Below, one piece after another: positions 47,074 to 56,444 of a stretch of 64,000 nucleotides of DNA. The stretch spans positions 30,981 through 94,980 of the forward strand of contig NZ_JACLBZ010000017.1 in assembly GCF_019748715.1 (NCBI RefSeq), read 5' to 3'. This DNA comes from Sporosarcina aquimarina (lineage in GTDB: Bacteria; Bacillota; Bacilli; Bacillales_A; Planococcaceae). The notes under the pieces are model-generated. The model did not search any database and was not told the origin of the DNA. It saw nothing but the letters and a program-made list of their open reading frames with translations. Each line of letters begins with the position of its first letter. The first letter of the stretch is position 1. The translations under genes were made by a program, and so were the position numbers.

Positions 47074-48267
47074 TTGAGAAAACAATTAGCATCGAGAGTA
47101 AGTACTTTAACACCATCTACAACACTAGCGATTACTGCGAAAGCAAAAGAAATGAAGGCATCCGGCATTGATATCGTCGGACTCGGGGCGGGCGAACCGG
47201 ACTATAATACGCCTGAAAACATTTTGGAAGCAGCTTATCAATCGATGAAAGATGGCAAGACGAAATATACTCCAGCCGGCGGTCTTCCGGAATTGAAAGA
47301 TGCGATAATTGGCAAATTGAAAACAGATCAAGGGTTGACGTATGAACGCAATGAAATACTGGTTGGCGTCGGTGCGAAGCATGTACTATTTACCTTGTTT
47401 CAAGTATTGCTGGATAAAGGCGATGAAATTATCATCCCATCACCTTATTGGGTGAGCTATCCAGAACAAGTAAAGTTGGCAGAAGGCGTGCCGGTATTTA
47501 TCGAGGGGACGGCAGCTGAACAATTCAAAGTGACGGCAGCACAAATTAGCGAAGCGATAACGGAGAAAACCAAAGCCGTCATCATCAATTCGCCGGGAAA
47601 TCCGACAGGCATGATCTACACGAAAGAAGAATTGCAGGCGATCGCGGATGTGTGCCGTGAAAAAGACATTTGGATCATTTCGGATGAAATCTATGAAAAA
47701 CTCGTTTATGATGGCAAACAGCACGTGTCTATTGCACAATTGTCAGAAGACGCAAAAGCGCGTACATTCATCATTAATGGCGTATCGAAGTCTCATTCGA
47801 TGACGGGCTGGCGCATTGGCTATATCGCGGGTGACGCAAGCGTTGTAGGCGCGATGACGAATTTGGCGAGCCACTCGACTTCAAACCCTGTAACAACATC
47901 ACAATATGCGGCGATCGAAGCATATAACGGTCCGCAAGATGCAGTCGAAATCATGCGTGCTGCTTTTGAATCCCGTATGAATCAGATTTATCCGAAGCTC
48001 TCGGCTATTCCTGGTTTCCATGTGTTGAAGCCACAGGGCGCATTCTATTTCTTGCCTGACGTAAAGGAAGCACTGGAGCATACCGGCTTTGCATCCGTCG
48101 ATGAATTCGCAAAAGTGCTGTTGACAGAAGCAAATGTAGCGGTAATTCCTGGGTCCGGTTTTGGATCAGACACGACCATTCGGTTATCCTACGCTACATC
48201 GATCGATCAGCTTGAAAAAGGCGTGGAACGTATTGAAAAGTTTGTAAAAGATCACTGGAAAGCTTAA
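47074..48267 (+). CDS. aspB: Aspartate aminotransferase
   Basis: A 397-residue class I PLP-dependent aminotransferase interconverting aspartate and oxaloacetate. The PLP lysine is K239 in GVSKSHSMTGWRIGY; INSPGNPTG (about 171-179) and SDEIYEKLVY (203-212) contact the cofactor. The start is TTG at 47074 with AAAGGAGAG upstream. In B. subtilis asnS follows; here dnaD follows after 62 bp, with no asparaginyl-tRNA synthetase gene. Confidence 0.96.
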   Translation: MRKQLASRVSTLTPSTTLAITAKAKEMKASGIDIVGLGAGEPDYNTPENILEAAYQSMKDGKTKYTPAGGLPELKDAIIGKLKTDQGLTYERNEILVGVGAKHVLFTLFQVLLDKGDEIIIPSPYWVSYPEQVKLAEGVPVFIEGTAAEQFKVTAAQISEAITEKTKAVIINSPGNPTGMIYTKEELQAIADVCREKDIWIISDEIYEKLVYDGKQHVSIAQLSEDAKARTFIINGVSKSHSMTGWRIGYIAGDASVVGAMTNLASHSTSNPVTTSQYAAIEAYNGPQDAVEIMRAAFESRMNQIYPKLSAIPGFHVLKPQGAFYFLPDVKEALEHTGFASVDEFAKVLLTEANVAVIPGSGFGSDTTIRLSYATSIDQLEKGVERIEKFVKDHWKA

Positions 48268-48329
48268 CCTTCACACTTTGGAAAGTACGGAAGCAAATTT
48301 TCATTTGCTGATGAGAGGAAGTTTCATAC

Positions 48330-49043
48330 ATGCAACAAGATGAGCGGCTGAAAATTTGGATTGAGCAGGGAAATGTCTCTATTTCCCAGCTCTTTTTTCA
48401 ACATTATAAACAACTGCTGATTTCAGATAGTGACGCCATGGTGATTTTGCATATTATCGCATTTCAAGGAGAAGGAAAACATTTTCCTACTCCGACTGAT
48501 ATTGCGAACCGTATGCAGCAGCAAGAGAAGGATGTAACGGACTCTTTACAACGTTTGATGCAAAAAGGAATTTTTTCGATTGTACAAAGTACGGACGAAC
48601 ATCAAGTTTTGCACGAGCGCTTTTCTTTACTGCCTCTATGGGAACGACTACTAGAAATTATCGCGAAAAATCAGGCGCAGATAACAGAGCAACAGCAACA
48701 AAATGATGAAGGGGAAATCTTCTCTTTATTCGAGCAAGAATTCGGACGTTTTCTTTCTCCTATGGAGTGTGAAACAATCGGGATGTGGATCGATAAGGAT
48801 GGCCACTCGGCTGAAATTATCCGCGCCGCATTGAGGGAAGCCGTACTGGCCCAAAAGATGAGCTTACGCTACATCGACCGCATTTTATTTGAATGGAAAA
48901 AGAAAAATGTACGAACGATGAAAGATGTTGAAAGGCAAGTTCAATCGTTCCGTCCTGTCGCGGCTGCTACGGTAACACAGCAGACGACAAAAAAATCTAT
49001 AAAACGTGTACCTTTCTATAATTGGTTGGAAGAACGAGAATAG
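48330..49043 (+). CDS. dnaD: Replication initiation protein DnaD
   Basis: A 237-residue primosomal protein that helps load the replicative helicase with DnaB and DnaI. It has an N-terminal winged-helix DDBH1 domain (about 1-110, with SQLFFQHYKQLLISDSDAMVILHI) and a DDBH2 domain (about 130-195, FEQEFGRFLSPMECETIGMWID, then YIDRILFEWKKKNVRT, matching the YxxxIxxxW motif). The C-terminal tail is basic. It is followed directly by nth, whose gene begins 8 bp after its stop. Confidence 0.95.
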   Translation: MQQDERLKIWIEQGNVSISQLFFQHYKQLLISDSDAMVILHIIAFQGEGKHFPTPTDIANRMQQQEKDVTDSLQRLMQKGIFSIVQSTDEHQVLHERFSLLPLWERLLEIIAKNQAQITEQQQQNDEGEIFSLFEQEFGRFLSPMECETIGMWIDKDGHSAEIIRAALREAVLAQKMSLRYIDRILFEWKKKNVRTMKDVERQVQSFRPVAAATVTQQTTKKSIKRVPFYNWLEERE

Positions 49044-49051
49044 GGGATACT

Positions 49052-49699
49052 ATGTTAACAAAAACACAATGGCAAGTCTGCCTGCAAACGTTCGAAGAGA
49101 TGTTTCCGGATGCTCATTGTGAGCTCGTGCATAAAAATCCGTTCGAGTTACTTATCGCAACGTTATTATCCGCCCAATGCACTGACGTATTGGTGAATCG
49201 CGTAACTGCTGATCTATTTCAAAAGTATACGGTCCCGGAAGATTATCTCGGAGTTTCCATTGAGGAATTACAGCAAGACATTCGTTCGATCGGTCTCTAC
49301 CGCAATAAATCAAAAAATATCCAAGCGCTTAGTGAGATATTGATTGAAGAACATGGCGGGGAAGTGCCGGCGAGTCGCGATGTCATGATGACACTGCCTG
49401 GCGTTGGCCGGAAAACTGCAAACGTCGTAGTATCTAACGCATTTGGCGTTCCAGCCTTAGCGGTGGACACGCATGTGGAACGCGTAGCAAAACGGCTCGG
49501 CATGAATCGTTGGAAAGACCGTCCCATCGATGTGGAAGAAAAAATCATGCGTTGGACACCGATGGAAAAGTGGACGCAGACGCATCATCAAATTATTTTC
49601 TTTGGGCGCTACCATTGCAAAGCACAAAATCCAAACTGTCCGGAATGCCCACTGTTGCATTTGTGCAGGGAAGGTCAGAAAAGGATGAAAGCGAAATGA
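49052..49699 (+). CDS. nth: Endonuclease III
   Basis: A 215-residue base-excision repair DNA glycosylase/AP lyase for oxidised pyrimidines. The helix-hairpin-helix LPGVGRKTA contains catalytic K121, D139 lies in AVDTHVERV, and the 4Fe-4S cluster ligands C189-x6-C196-x2-C199-x5-C205 are intact. The ATG at 49052 has AGGGGA upstream; an in-frame start 30 nt earlier would overlap dnaD and is not used. It overlaps ypoC by four bases. Confidence 0.97.
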   Translation: MLTKTQWQVCLQTFEEMFPDAHCELVHKNPFELLIATLLSAQCTDVLVNRVTADLFQKYTVPEDYLGVSIEELQQDIRSIGLYRNKSKNIQALSEILIEEHGGEVPASRDVMMTLPGVGRKTANVVVSNAFGVPALAVDTHVERVAKRLGMNRWKDRPIDVEEKIMRWTPMEKWTQTHHQIIFFGRYHCKAQNPNCPECPLLHLCREGQKRMKAK

Positions 49700-50031
49700 A
49701 TCATGAAGAACTCAAAGAGTCAGTAAGACAAACACTCGAGTTGTGGAGCGAACAGAAGCCGAATCTTGAGAAAGCCTACGCAGTGCGGGATGAAAGCCGC
49801 ATGCTTTTAGTGCAGCCGGCGATTGAACAATTGGAACGGCTAATCGAGCAGAGCGGAACGGAAGAACATCCACATACAAACAGAATTCAGTATGTGTTGG
49901 AGCCGAATAATTACACGGAACGCATAGAGTTTATCAAACTTCAAAACACAAGTCATTATGCATTGGTTCAATTGAACATGCTCTACGATGAAGTAAAGAA
50001 GAAAGCAGCCCGACTGCGTGTGCGGCGGTAA
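49696..50031 (+). CDS. ypoC: Conserved protein, YpoC-like
   Basis: A 111-residue acidic helical protein in the position of B. subtilis ypoC, between nth and ponA. Its start ATG overlaps the nth stop (ATGA), with AAAGGATGA upstream. The segment HTNRIQYVLEPNNYTERIEFIKLQNTSHYALVQLNMLYDE resembles a conserved YpoC region by memory; it appears shorter than the B. subtilis protein. The long open frame running upstream inside nth is a shadow. Function unknown. Confidence 0.75.
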   Translation: MNHEELKESVRQTLELWSEQKPNLEKAYAVRDESRMLLVQPAIEQLERLIEQSGTEEHPHTNRIQYVLEPNNYTERIEFIKLQNTSHYALVQLNMLYDEVKKKAARLRVRR

Positions 50032-50053
50032 TATATAGGTTCAAAACAAGGAG

Positions 50054-50098
50054 AAGCTATCACTGAGGGTCAAAATGACTTTCAGAGACAGCTTTTTT
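50054..50098 (+). terminator. Intrinsic terminator after ypoC
   Basis: AAGCT.TC.CTG pairs with the CAG.GA.AGCTT arm around an inner GTCA/TGAC stem and ends in TTTTTT. Confidence 0.65.
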
Positions 50099-50195
50099 CA
50101 TTGAATGTAGATACGCACTAAAGTGCCGTTAACGAAACCAACCCGATTTCGTGCCTATATTTCAACACCTTGAAACTGATAGACAGCTTTTCCGA

Positions 50196-50250
50196 CACAA
50201 AAAAGAGCCGCCCGAAAAGTCAGGTGAAAATGACTTCTCGGGCGGCTTTT
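50196..50250 (-). terminator. Intrinsic terminator of recU-ponA
   Basis: Read on the minus strand, AGCCGCCCGAgAAGTCA pairs with TGACTTtTCGGGCGGCT and is followed by TCTTTTTTG. It begins just after the ponA stop. Confidence 0.85.
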
Positions 50251-50252
50251 AT

Positions 50253-52943
50253 TTAGTTATTGTTAGATTGTGAAGAATTCGGGGTGGATATAGAAGGGTT
50301 GGAATCTTGGCCTTGATTCCCTTGCCCTTGGTTGCCCTGATTCCCCTCGTTCCCTTGATTTCCTTGATTCCCTTGGTTGTCTTGATCGTTCGGATTTCCT
50401 TGGCCATCTTGATTGCCTTGGTTACCCTGGTTTCCTTGGTTATTTGAGTTGTCTTGGTCGGGATTACCTGGGTTATTTTGATCGGGTTGGCCATCGTTGT
50501 CAGAATCACCCTGATCAATGTTTGGATCTTCAAATTCATTGTCTGGATCCTCATCCGGCTCCTCTTCGACGTCCGGCTCATCTGCTCCTTCTAGCAGCAG
50601 TTGGGTGGAAGTCGCGCCGCTTGTATAGCCACCCATGCTGGCAGTCACGCTGAATGTATAGGTCTTGCCTAATTCTGCTCCCTGGAAGACTGCTTGGTGA
50701 TCGGCAGTAGTTGTGATACTTTGCGCTGCGCCTCCGTCAATCGATACGCTAACGTTGAACTCAGGATCTCCAAGATCTTCAAATTCATCTGGAACGTCAT
50801 AATTCCACTGCAATTCAATGGAATTTGAATCGGCATCAAATTGTGCTGTCAAGTCAGTTGGACTCGGCAATTCAATCTGTTCTGGCACTTCTTGTATGGT
50901 AGGAAGTGTTCCCCTGACGAATAATTCCGTCCGCACTAAATTGCTCGGAGTGAACGAACTAGCCAAGGCGAGTGGATTACTGCCTTTGACAATTTTTGCT
51001 TCTTCCACTGAGTTTGGCTGTGTGAATCGGTCAGGATTGTTTGCAATGCTGCTCATGACCGTTTTGAATAATTTTTGCGGTACGTGTCGGCCTTTATCAT
51101 ATGTTGTAATTGGCGTTACATAATCCGCATAGCCACCCCATGTGGAGATCGTATACTCCGTCGTGTAGCCTGTGAACCAAGTATCGGGTACGTCTGTGTT
51201 TTTCATATTATGCTTTTTCATCGTATCGGCAGAGTAGTTGGTCGTCCCGGTTTTACCTGCGATGTCCATTCCGCTAATTGCAGCGTTTATAGCTGTTCCT
51301 TCAGAAGTTAAGACGTCACGCAACATATCTGTAATCATATACGCTGTAGAATCTTTCATCGCCGTCACGGGATCTGGACGAAGATTTTTCTCTGTTTTCC
51401 CATCACGTAGCGTGATTTTCGTCACGGCATGTGGTTTCGTGTAAATCCCGCCATTGCCGAATGCAGCATAGGCACCGGCCATTTGCACAGTGGAGAATCC
51501 GCCGCCACCGCCCAATGCGTCGCTGGAATTGATCGTGTCATAAGGTAAGCCAAGTGTCTCAGCAAACGCTTTGGCATTTTTTGCTCCGACTTCCTCGAAC
51601 GTTTTAACGGCAGGAATATTTCTGGAATAGTATAATGCCTCCCGCATTGTCAATGACCCAAGGAATCGTCCGTCTGCATTATTGATGGATTTGTTCGTGC
51701 CTTTATATTTATATGGTTCATCTACAACTGTTTGACCTGTAGACCAGCTGAAGTTCTCAATTGCCGGGGCATAAGAGAGAATAGGTTTAATGACTGAACC
51801 AGGTTGACGTTTTTGCTCCGCGAAGTTCAAGTTCCGTCCCGCGTACTCACGTCCTCCGCCAACAGCGACAATGGCACCGGTTTTTGTATCCAGCACGGTC
51901 ATGCCCGCCTGCATTTTTTCCGATTCATAATAACTCGGATCATCGAGGGCGGCTTCTACTGTTTCCTGTACTTTAGGATCGAGTGAGGTTTGTACCGTGA
52001 TGCCTTCTGCCAATAAATCGGATAGACCAGCTTCCTCTAGCTCATCCAATACGGCGTCTACGTAGGCAGGGTACTTACCATTCGCTTGACGTTCTTCTTC
52101 AGGTAATAAAGTGGCTGTGACAGGTATTTTCTTAGCTGCTTCCATCTCTTCTTTTGTGATCTTTTCGTGTCTGTACATAAGTGTCAACACGATGTTTCGG
52201 CGCTTCTCCGCACGTTCTGGATGTTTGAACGGATTATAGCCATTCGGATATTGAGGCAATCCTGCAAGCATTGCAGTCTCTTGCAAATCCAATTCATTGA
52301 GCTTCTTGCCATAGAAATAGTTTGCTCCTGTACCGAAACCATATCGGTTACCGGACATTAATATTTTATTGAAATACATTTCGAAAATTTCTTCTTTTGA
52401 ATACTCTCTTTCCAATTTAAACGCAAGCCAAGCTTCTTGAGCTTTTCTTTTTAATGTCTTTTCATCCGTTAAAAATGAGTTTTTGATTACTTGCTGCGTG
52501 AGGGTAGAAGCACCTTGGGAACCAAAACCGCTTCGTAAGTTTCCGAGTACTGCTCCGCCTAGACGATAGAAATCCAACCCGTGATGTTTGAAGAAACGGA
52601 TGTCTTCAGTTGCTAAAATAGCATTTTTCATTTGTTCGGGTATTTCATCATACGGTACATAATCTCGTTTCTCCGCACCAAATTTCAAGAATATATCTCC
52701 ATCTTTTGTTAGAAAGTTGGACGTGAGCGGATCTTTTAGAAGCTCTTCATCTAAATCAGGTGCTGTACTCGCATAATAGGCGAACAATGAAGCGCCTCCG
52801 ACTAAGACGGCGAGACCTAGTATGACAACCGCCATTATGATTTTCTTGAACCATCCTTTAGGCGCTTTTTTACGAGGCTTTTTTCTTTGCTTCGCTTCCT
52901 CTTGCTTCCTTCTAGCGGTTCTTGAGTTTATATTGTCACTCAT
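50253..52943 (-). CDS. ponA: Penicillin-binding protein 1A/1B, bifunctional class A PBP
   Basis: An 896-residue cell-wall synthase. A basic cytoplasmic tail and a transmembrane helix (about 33-53) precede the GT51 glycosyltransferase domain (EDIRFFKHHGLD, GASTLTQQ). The transpeptidase domain has SxxK in RQPGSVIKPIL, SRN in YYSRNIPA and KTGTT. A fibronectin-III-like domain follows (about 695-785). The last 100 or so residues are acidic and then rich in Asn, Gln and Gly, with repeated NQGNQG units. The DNA of this tail is a set of imperfect 6- to 9-bp repeats. It overlaps recU by four bases. Confidence 0.96.
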   Translation of the reverse strand: MSDNINSRTARRKQEEAKQRKKPRKKAPKGWFKKIIMAVVILGLAVLVGGASLFAYYASTAPDLDEELLKDPLTSNFLTKDGDIFLKFGAEKRDYVPYDEIPEQMKNAILATEDIRFFKHHGLDFYRLGGAVLGNLRSGFGSQGASTLTQQVIKNSFLTDEKTLKRKAQEAWLAFKLEREYSKEEIFEMYFNKILMSGNRYGFGTGANYFYGKKLNELDLQETAMLAGLPQYPNGYNPFKHPERAEKRRNIVLTLMYRHEKITKEEMEAAKKIPVTATLLPEEERQANGKYPAYVDAVLDELEEAGLSDLLAEGITVQTSLDPKVQETVEAALDDPSYYESEKMQAGMTVLDTKTGAIVAVGGGREYAGRNLNFAEQKRQPGSVIKPILSYAPAIENFSWSTGQTVVDEPYKYKGTNKSINNADGRFLGSLTMREALYYSRNIPAVKTFEEVGAKNAKAFAETLGLPYDTINSSDALGGGGGFSTVQMAGAYAAFGNGGIYTKPHAVTKITLRDGKTEKNLRPDPVTAMKDSTAYMITDMLRDVLTSEGTAINAAISGMDIAGKTGTTNYSADTMKKHNMKNTDVPDTWFTGYTTEYTISTWGGYADYVTPITTYDKGRHVPQKLFKTVMSSIANNPDRFTQPNSVEEAKIVKGSNPLALASSFTPSNLVRTELFVRGTLPTIQEVPEQIELPSPTDLTAQFDADSNSIELQWNYDVPDEFEDLGDPEFNVSVSIDGGAAQSITTTADHQAVFQGAELGKTYTFSVTASMGGYTSGATSTQLLLEGADEPDVEEEPDEDPDNEFEDPNIDQGDSDNDGQPDQNNPGNPDQDNSNNQGNQGNQGNQDGQGNPNDQDNQGNQGNQGNEGNQGNQGQGNQGQDSNPSISTPNSSQSNNN

Positions 52944-53581
52944 GCTTTTTCCTGCCTTTCAATGTCTTGATCTATTCGTTCGCGTTGAAGCCATTGTTCA
53001 ACGGCTTGTAAGTAATCTAGCCTGGGTTGGTAACCTGTTGAAATCTCAATGGATCGTTCTTTCATTTCCTCCAATGTGATCGACTTTCTTCCGCCGTCTT
53101 CCATACGTTTCCATAGAGGGTGAAATTGTTCGAACGGCAATAAGAAGTATCGGTCAAGTGAACTGAAATGAATAATAAAAAAAGCAAGGCCCAATTGATC
53201 TATTACGTGCTTCATATGAAGCACTTGATGTGAATGAATATTTTGCAAAGGAAAAGATGTTTTATTCTTTGTCTCTTTCGCTTCGAAATCCACATAGCGG
53301 CCTTTATAGACCCCGTTATAGTCTGTAGTGGAAGGTGTGCGGAAATACGCTTCCGTGATGACTGCCGCGCTTCTAGCTGGATATCGGACATTGACTATTT
53401 GAATGGGGACCGGCTTTTTATGGATTACCGCCCTTTCATTAGCCAAATAATATTCATTCGTGTCGTTTAGTTCGTCTTCCAATGATTTACCTCGGTTACT
53501 GAAGGAGTGGGCAAAGGTTTTCTTTTTTGCTGCTGGTACGGACGGATTATACTTTTTTCCGTTAGGATAACGAATCGCCAA
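52940..53581 (-). CDS. recU: Holliday junction resolvase RecU
   Basis: A 213-residue endonuclease that cleaves Holliday junctions during recombination and segregation. SNRGKSLEDELNDTNEYYL, the nuclease core TTDYNGVYKGRYVDFEAKETKNKTSFPLQNIHSHQ with metal ligands D and E in DFEAKETK, and a C-terminal region are present. The TTG at 53581 with GAGGTGG upstream is preferred to a GTG at 53590 that lies in that site. Translationally coupled to ponA, as in B. subtilis. Confidence 0.95.
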   Translation of the reverse strand: MAIRYPNGKKYNPSVPAAKKKTFAHSFSNRGKSLEDELNDTNEYYLANERAVIHKKPVPIQIVNVRYPARSAAVITEAYFRTPSTTDYNGVYKGRYVDFEAKETKNKTSFPLQNIHSHQVLHMKHVIDQLGLAFFIIHFSSLDRYFLLPFEQFHPLWKRMEDGGRKSITLEEMKERSIEISTGYQPRLDYLQAVEQWLQRERIDQDIERQEKA

Positions 53582-53766
53582 TGTGACCACCTCGCGCTCT
53601 TAATCATACCATACCCACTACTAGACGAGTTACCAAAAAGAAAGTTTCACAGCAATGTAAAGCTTTGAAAAATAACTTGCGGAATACTTGTTCGTAATAA
53701 GTGGAGTAGGGGCTGGCTTTCTGATAAAATATAGATAAGCATAGAGTGATGAAGGAGTTTTAAACA

Positions 53767-54144
53767 ATGAGTTTAGTTGAAGAGACAAAGAGCTTGCTTG
53801 CCATTTGTGACGAATGTGAGCAGCGTTTTTATACAATGAGAGAAACCGATCATTCACCGGAGTTTTTTGAAGAAGTGAAACCTTATGCGGACCGCAGCCA
53901 TCGTGCGATCGCGGATTGGTCTGCGGATATGAAGGTTTGGATCAAGGTCGCGAAACCGCGATATGTTCATGAAGTGCAGATCGATTCATTAAAAGATTCG
54001 ATGACGCAATTCGTCGTCCAATCTTTTTATAAAGAGACCGGGAAGAAGCGTTTTATCTTATCTATCAATGCTGCGCGCTATACATTGCAGACTGTTTTGA
54101 ATGCAATGGGCAATGAAACCGGAGAGGGCCGTCCGAATGAATAA
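53767..54144 (+). CDS. yppE: Conserved protein YppE (DUF1798)
   Basis: A 125-residue helical-bundle protein similar to B. subtilis YppE (about 123 aa), with the conserved run FFEEVKPYADRSHRAIADW and KPRYVHEVQID near the centre. GAAGGAG lies 9 nt before the ATG. It ends 8 bases inside the next gene, mrfA, indicating co-translation. Function unknown; no catalytic motif seen. Confidence 0.88.
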   Translation: MSLVEETKSLLAICDECEQRFYTMRETDHSPEFFEEVKPYADRSHRAIADWSADMKVWIKVAKPRYVHEVQIDSLKDSMTQFVVQSFYKETGKKRFILSINAARYTLQTVLNAMGNETGEGRPNE

Positions 54145-56404
54145 ACAAAATATACCTGAAACCATTCAACGATTATTTGCTGATCCACGTTTTGGGCCGA
54201 ATATTTCCTATATCGAAACGTTGAAGGAGCAAGAAGCAAAACTTGCTGAATTTCCGCCTGCTTTGCATCCTTCCATTCGACAAGCGTTGGCGGGAAAAGG
54301 TATTTCCCAGCTTTATAGCCATCAAAGGCAAGCGTTCGACGCAGTCAGTGAGGGTAACTCGATTACGGCGATCACTCCGACAGCGTCAGGGAAGTCGCTT
54401 TGTTATCATCTGCCCGTGCTGCAATCCATCTTGGATAATCCTTCTTCGCGCGCATTGTATTTATTTCCGACCAAAGCATTGGCGCAAGACCAATTGGCGG
54501 ATTTGCATGAATTGATCGAAGAGAGCGGGGAGACGATTTTAAGCCATACGTATGATGGGGATACGGCACCAGGATTACGGGCAAAAGTTCGAAAATCCGG
54601 GCATATTATTTTGACCAATCCCGATATGCTGCATTCGGCGATCCTGCCTCACCACACGAAATGGATCTCATTGTTTGAGAACTTGAAATATATTGTGGTG
54701 GATGAACTTCACACATATAAAGGAGTGTTCGGCAGTCATGTCGCGCATGTGTTGAGGAGATTGCAGCGCATTTGCCGGTTTTATGGCAGTGATCCAATTT
54801 TCATTTGTACCTCTGCTACGATTTCAAACGCGAAAGAATTAGCCGAGAACTTAACGAATCGGGAAATGGTGCTCATCGATCAAAACGGCGCACCACGCGG
54901 AAAAAAACACTTCGTTTTCTACAATCCGCCGATTGTCCATGATGTCTTTGGCATACGAAGAAGTGCGGTCCTTGAAGTGCGGGATTTAGGCGCATTTCTT
55001 TATCAGCAGCATATTCAGACGATTATCTTCGCACGCAGCCGGGTCCGCGTAGAAATGCTCGTTACGTATATGAAAGAACTGACGAAAAAGAAGTTATTTG
55101 ATGAGACGGTGATGGGGTACCGCGGAGGCTATCTTCCGACGGAGCGCAGAAAAATTGAAAGCGGACTGAAAAACGGTGATATACGCACGGTCGTCAGCAC
55201 GAACGCTTTAGAGCTTGGAATCGACATCGGTCAGCTGCAGGCCTGTATCATGACGGGATATCCGGGTAATATAGCAAGTGCCCTGCAGCAGGCAGGACGA
55301 GCGGGAAGGCGGCAGGAAGACGCGTTAATTATTTATGTAGCGCAATCGATGCCGCTCGATCAATACATTATTAAGCATCCGTCGTATTTGCTGGGTCAAC
55401 AGCCTGAAGAAATTCATATTCATCCGGATAATATGTTGATTTTAATGGATCACTTGAAATGTGCTTCATTTGAATTGCCGTTTTCTTCAACAGAAACATA
55501 CGGTGAGTTCGAAGTGCAGGAACTGCTGGCATTTTTGCAGAGCGAAGGCGTGCTAATGCAAACATCGGATAAATGGCACTGGATGACGGATCGTTTTCCA
55601 GCAGGAGAAATCAGCTTGCGATCTGCTTCACAGGAAAATGTGGTTATCATCGATCAGTCATTTCCGAAAGAAACCCGGGTCATTGGAGAAATGGATCGTT
55701 TCAGCGCGATGACACTTTTGCATGAGGAAGCGATTTATTTGCATCAAGGTACGCAGTATCAAGTGGAGAAGTTGGATTGGGAAGAAAAGAAGGCGTATGT
55801 TACTGTCGTGGACGTTGATTATTTCACAGATGCGAATTTAGCGGTGGAATTGAAAGTGATTAGTGAAGATAAGAGGCAGGACGCGGGAGAACGGATGTAT
55901 GCGTTTGGTGATTTGGCGGTGCTTGCGATCCCGACGATTTTTAAGAAGATTAAGTTTGGGAATAGTCACGACAATATCGGTTCGGGTCCAATATCATTAC
56001 CTGCAGAGGAACTGCATACCAACGGCACCTGGCTTGCATTCAATGTACCGGAAGGGTGGGAGAAGTCCAATCTGACTGATGCCATGAGTTCGGCAGCCTA
56101 TGCTATCCAGTCGCTCATTCCTTTATTCGTGAAGTGTGACCGAAACGATATACACGTCGTGCCACAGGTGAAGGCTACGCATACTCAGAAGCCGACTTTC
56201 TATATCTACGACAGCTACCCGGGTGGCATCGGACTGAGTGAGAACATCTTCAGCCGTTGGAATGAGCTGCTGACCATGACGGCGGAGCATATTAATGATT
56301 GTCGCTGCGAAATTGGCTGTCCAATTTGTATTGGCGCACAGGAAGCGGGACAGACACAAAATAAGTTGAATGCCGAACAGTTGCTAAGAGATTTGGTCAA
56401 TTAA
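54137..56404 (+). CDS. mrfA: DEAD/DEAH-box helicase MrfA (YprA), DUF1998-containing
   Basis: A 755-residue superfamily 2 helicase. Helicase motifs are ITPTASGKSLCYHLP (Walker A), TNPDMLH, the DEVH-like VVDELHTYKGVFGSH, CTSATISNAKELAE and QQAGRAGRRQEDA. The C-terminal DUF1998 region carries a four-cysteine zinc site (CRCEIGCPIC). In B. subtilis MrfA works with the exonuclease MrfB in a repair pathway for mitomycin C lesions. The ATG at 54137 has GGAGAGGG upstream. The mrfB gene is not downstream; a recombinase element begins within 20 bp. Confidence 0.93.
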   Translation: MNKQNIPETIQRLFADPRFGPNISYIETLKEQEAKLAEFPPALHPSIRQALAGKGISQLYSHQRQAFDAVSEGNSITAITPTASGKSLCYHLPVLQSILDNPSSRALYLFPTKALAQDQLADLHELIEESGETILSHTYDGDTAPGLRAKVRKSGHIILTNPDMLHSAILPHHTKWISLFENLKYIVVDELHTYKGVFGSHVAHVLRRLQRICRFYGSDPIFICTSATISNAKELAENLTNREMVLIDQNGAPRGKKHFVFYNPPIVHDVFGIRRSAVLEVRDLGAFLYQQHIQTIIFARSRVRVEMLVTYMKELTKKKLFDETVMGYRGGYLPTERRKIESGLKNGDIRTVVSTNALELGIDIGQLQACIMTGYPGNIASALQQAGRAGRRQEDALIIYVAQSMPLDQYIIKHPSYLLGQQPEEIHIHPDNMLILMDHLKCASFELPFSSTETYGEFEVQELLAFLQSEGVLMQTSDKWHWMTDRFPAGEISLRSASQENVVIIDQSFPKETRVIGEMDRFSAMTLLHEEAIYLHQGTQYQVEKLDWEEKKAYVTVVDVDYFTDANLAVELKVISEDKRQDAGERMYAFGDLAVLAIPTIFKKIKFGNSHDNIGSGPISLPAEELHTNGTWLAFNVPEGWEKSNLTDAMSSAAYAIQSLIPLFVKCDRNDIHVVPQVKATHTQKPTFYIYDSYPGGIGLSENIFSRWNELLTMTAEHINDCRCEIGCPICIGAQEAGQTQNKLNAEQLLRDLVN

Positions 56405-56405
56405 A

Positions 56406-56444
56406 AGGGGAGTCGAAGCGTTCACCGCTTCAACTCCTCTTCTT
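56406..56444. terminator. Shared terminator between mrfA and the recombinase remnant
   Basis: A 15-bp stem with one mismatch (56406-56420 with 56426-56440) and a 5-nt loop lies between convergent genes. Read on the minus strand it ends in CCCCTTTTAATT, so it terminates the recombinase; on the plus strand it is followed by TCTTCTTCC. Confidence 0.7.

Noticed and set aside
50290..50460. CRISPR-like tandem repeats
   Set aside because: The repeats are in frame with PonA, only 6-9 bp, with no regular spacers.
50249..50581. A frame of 110 codons in another phase of the ponA tail
   Set aside because: Generated by the short repeats encoding the Asn/Gln/Gly tail; low-complexity Lys/Thr/Ile product.
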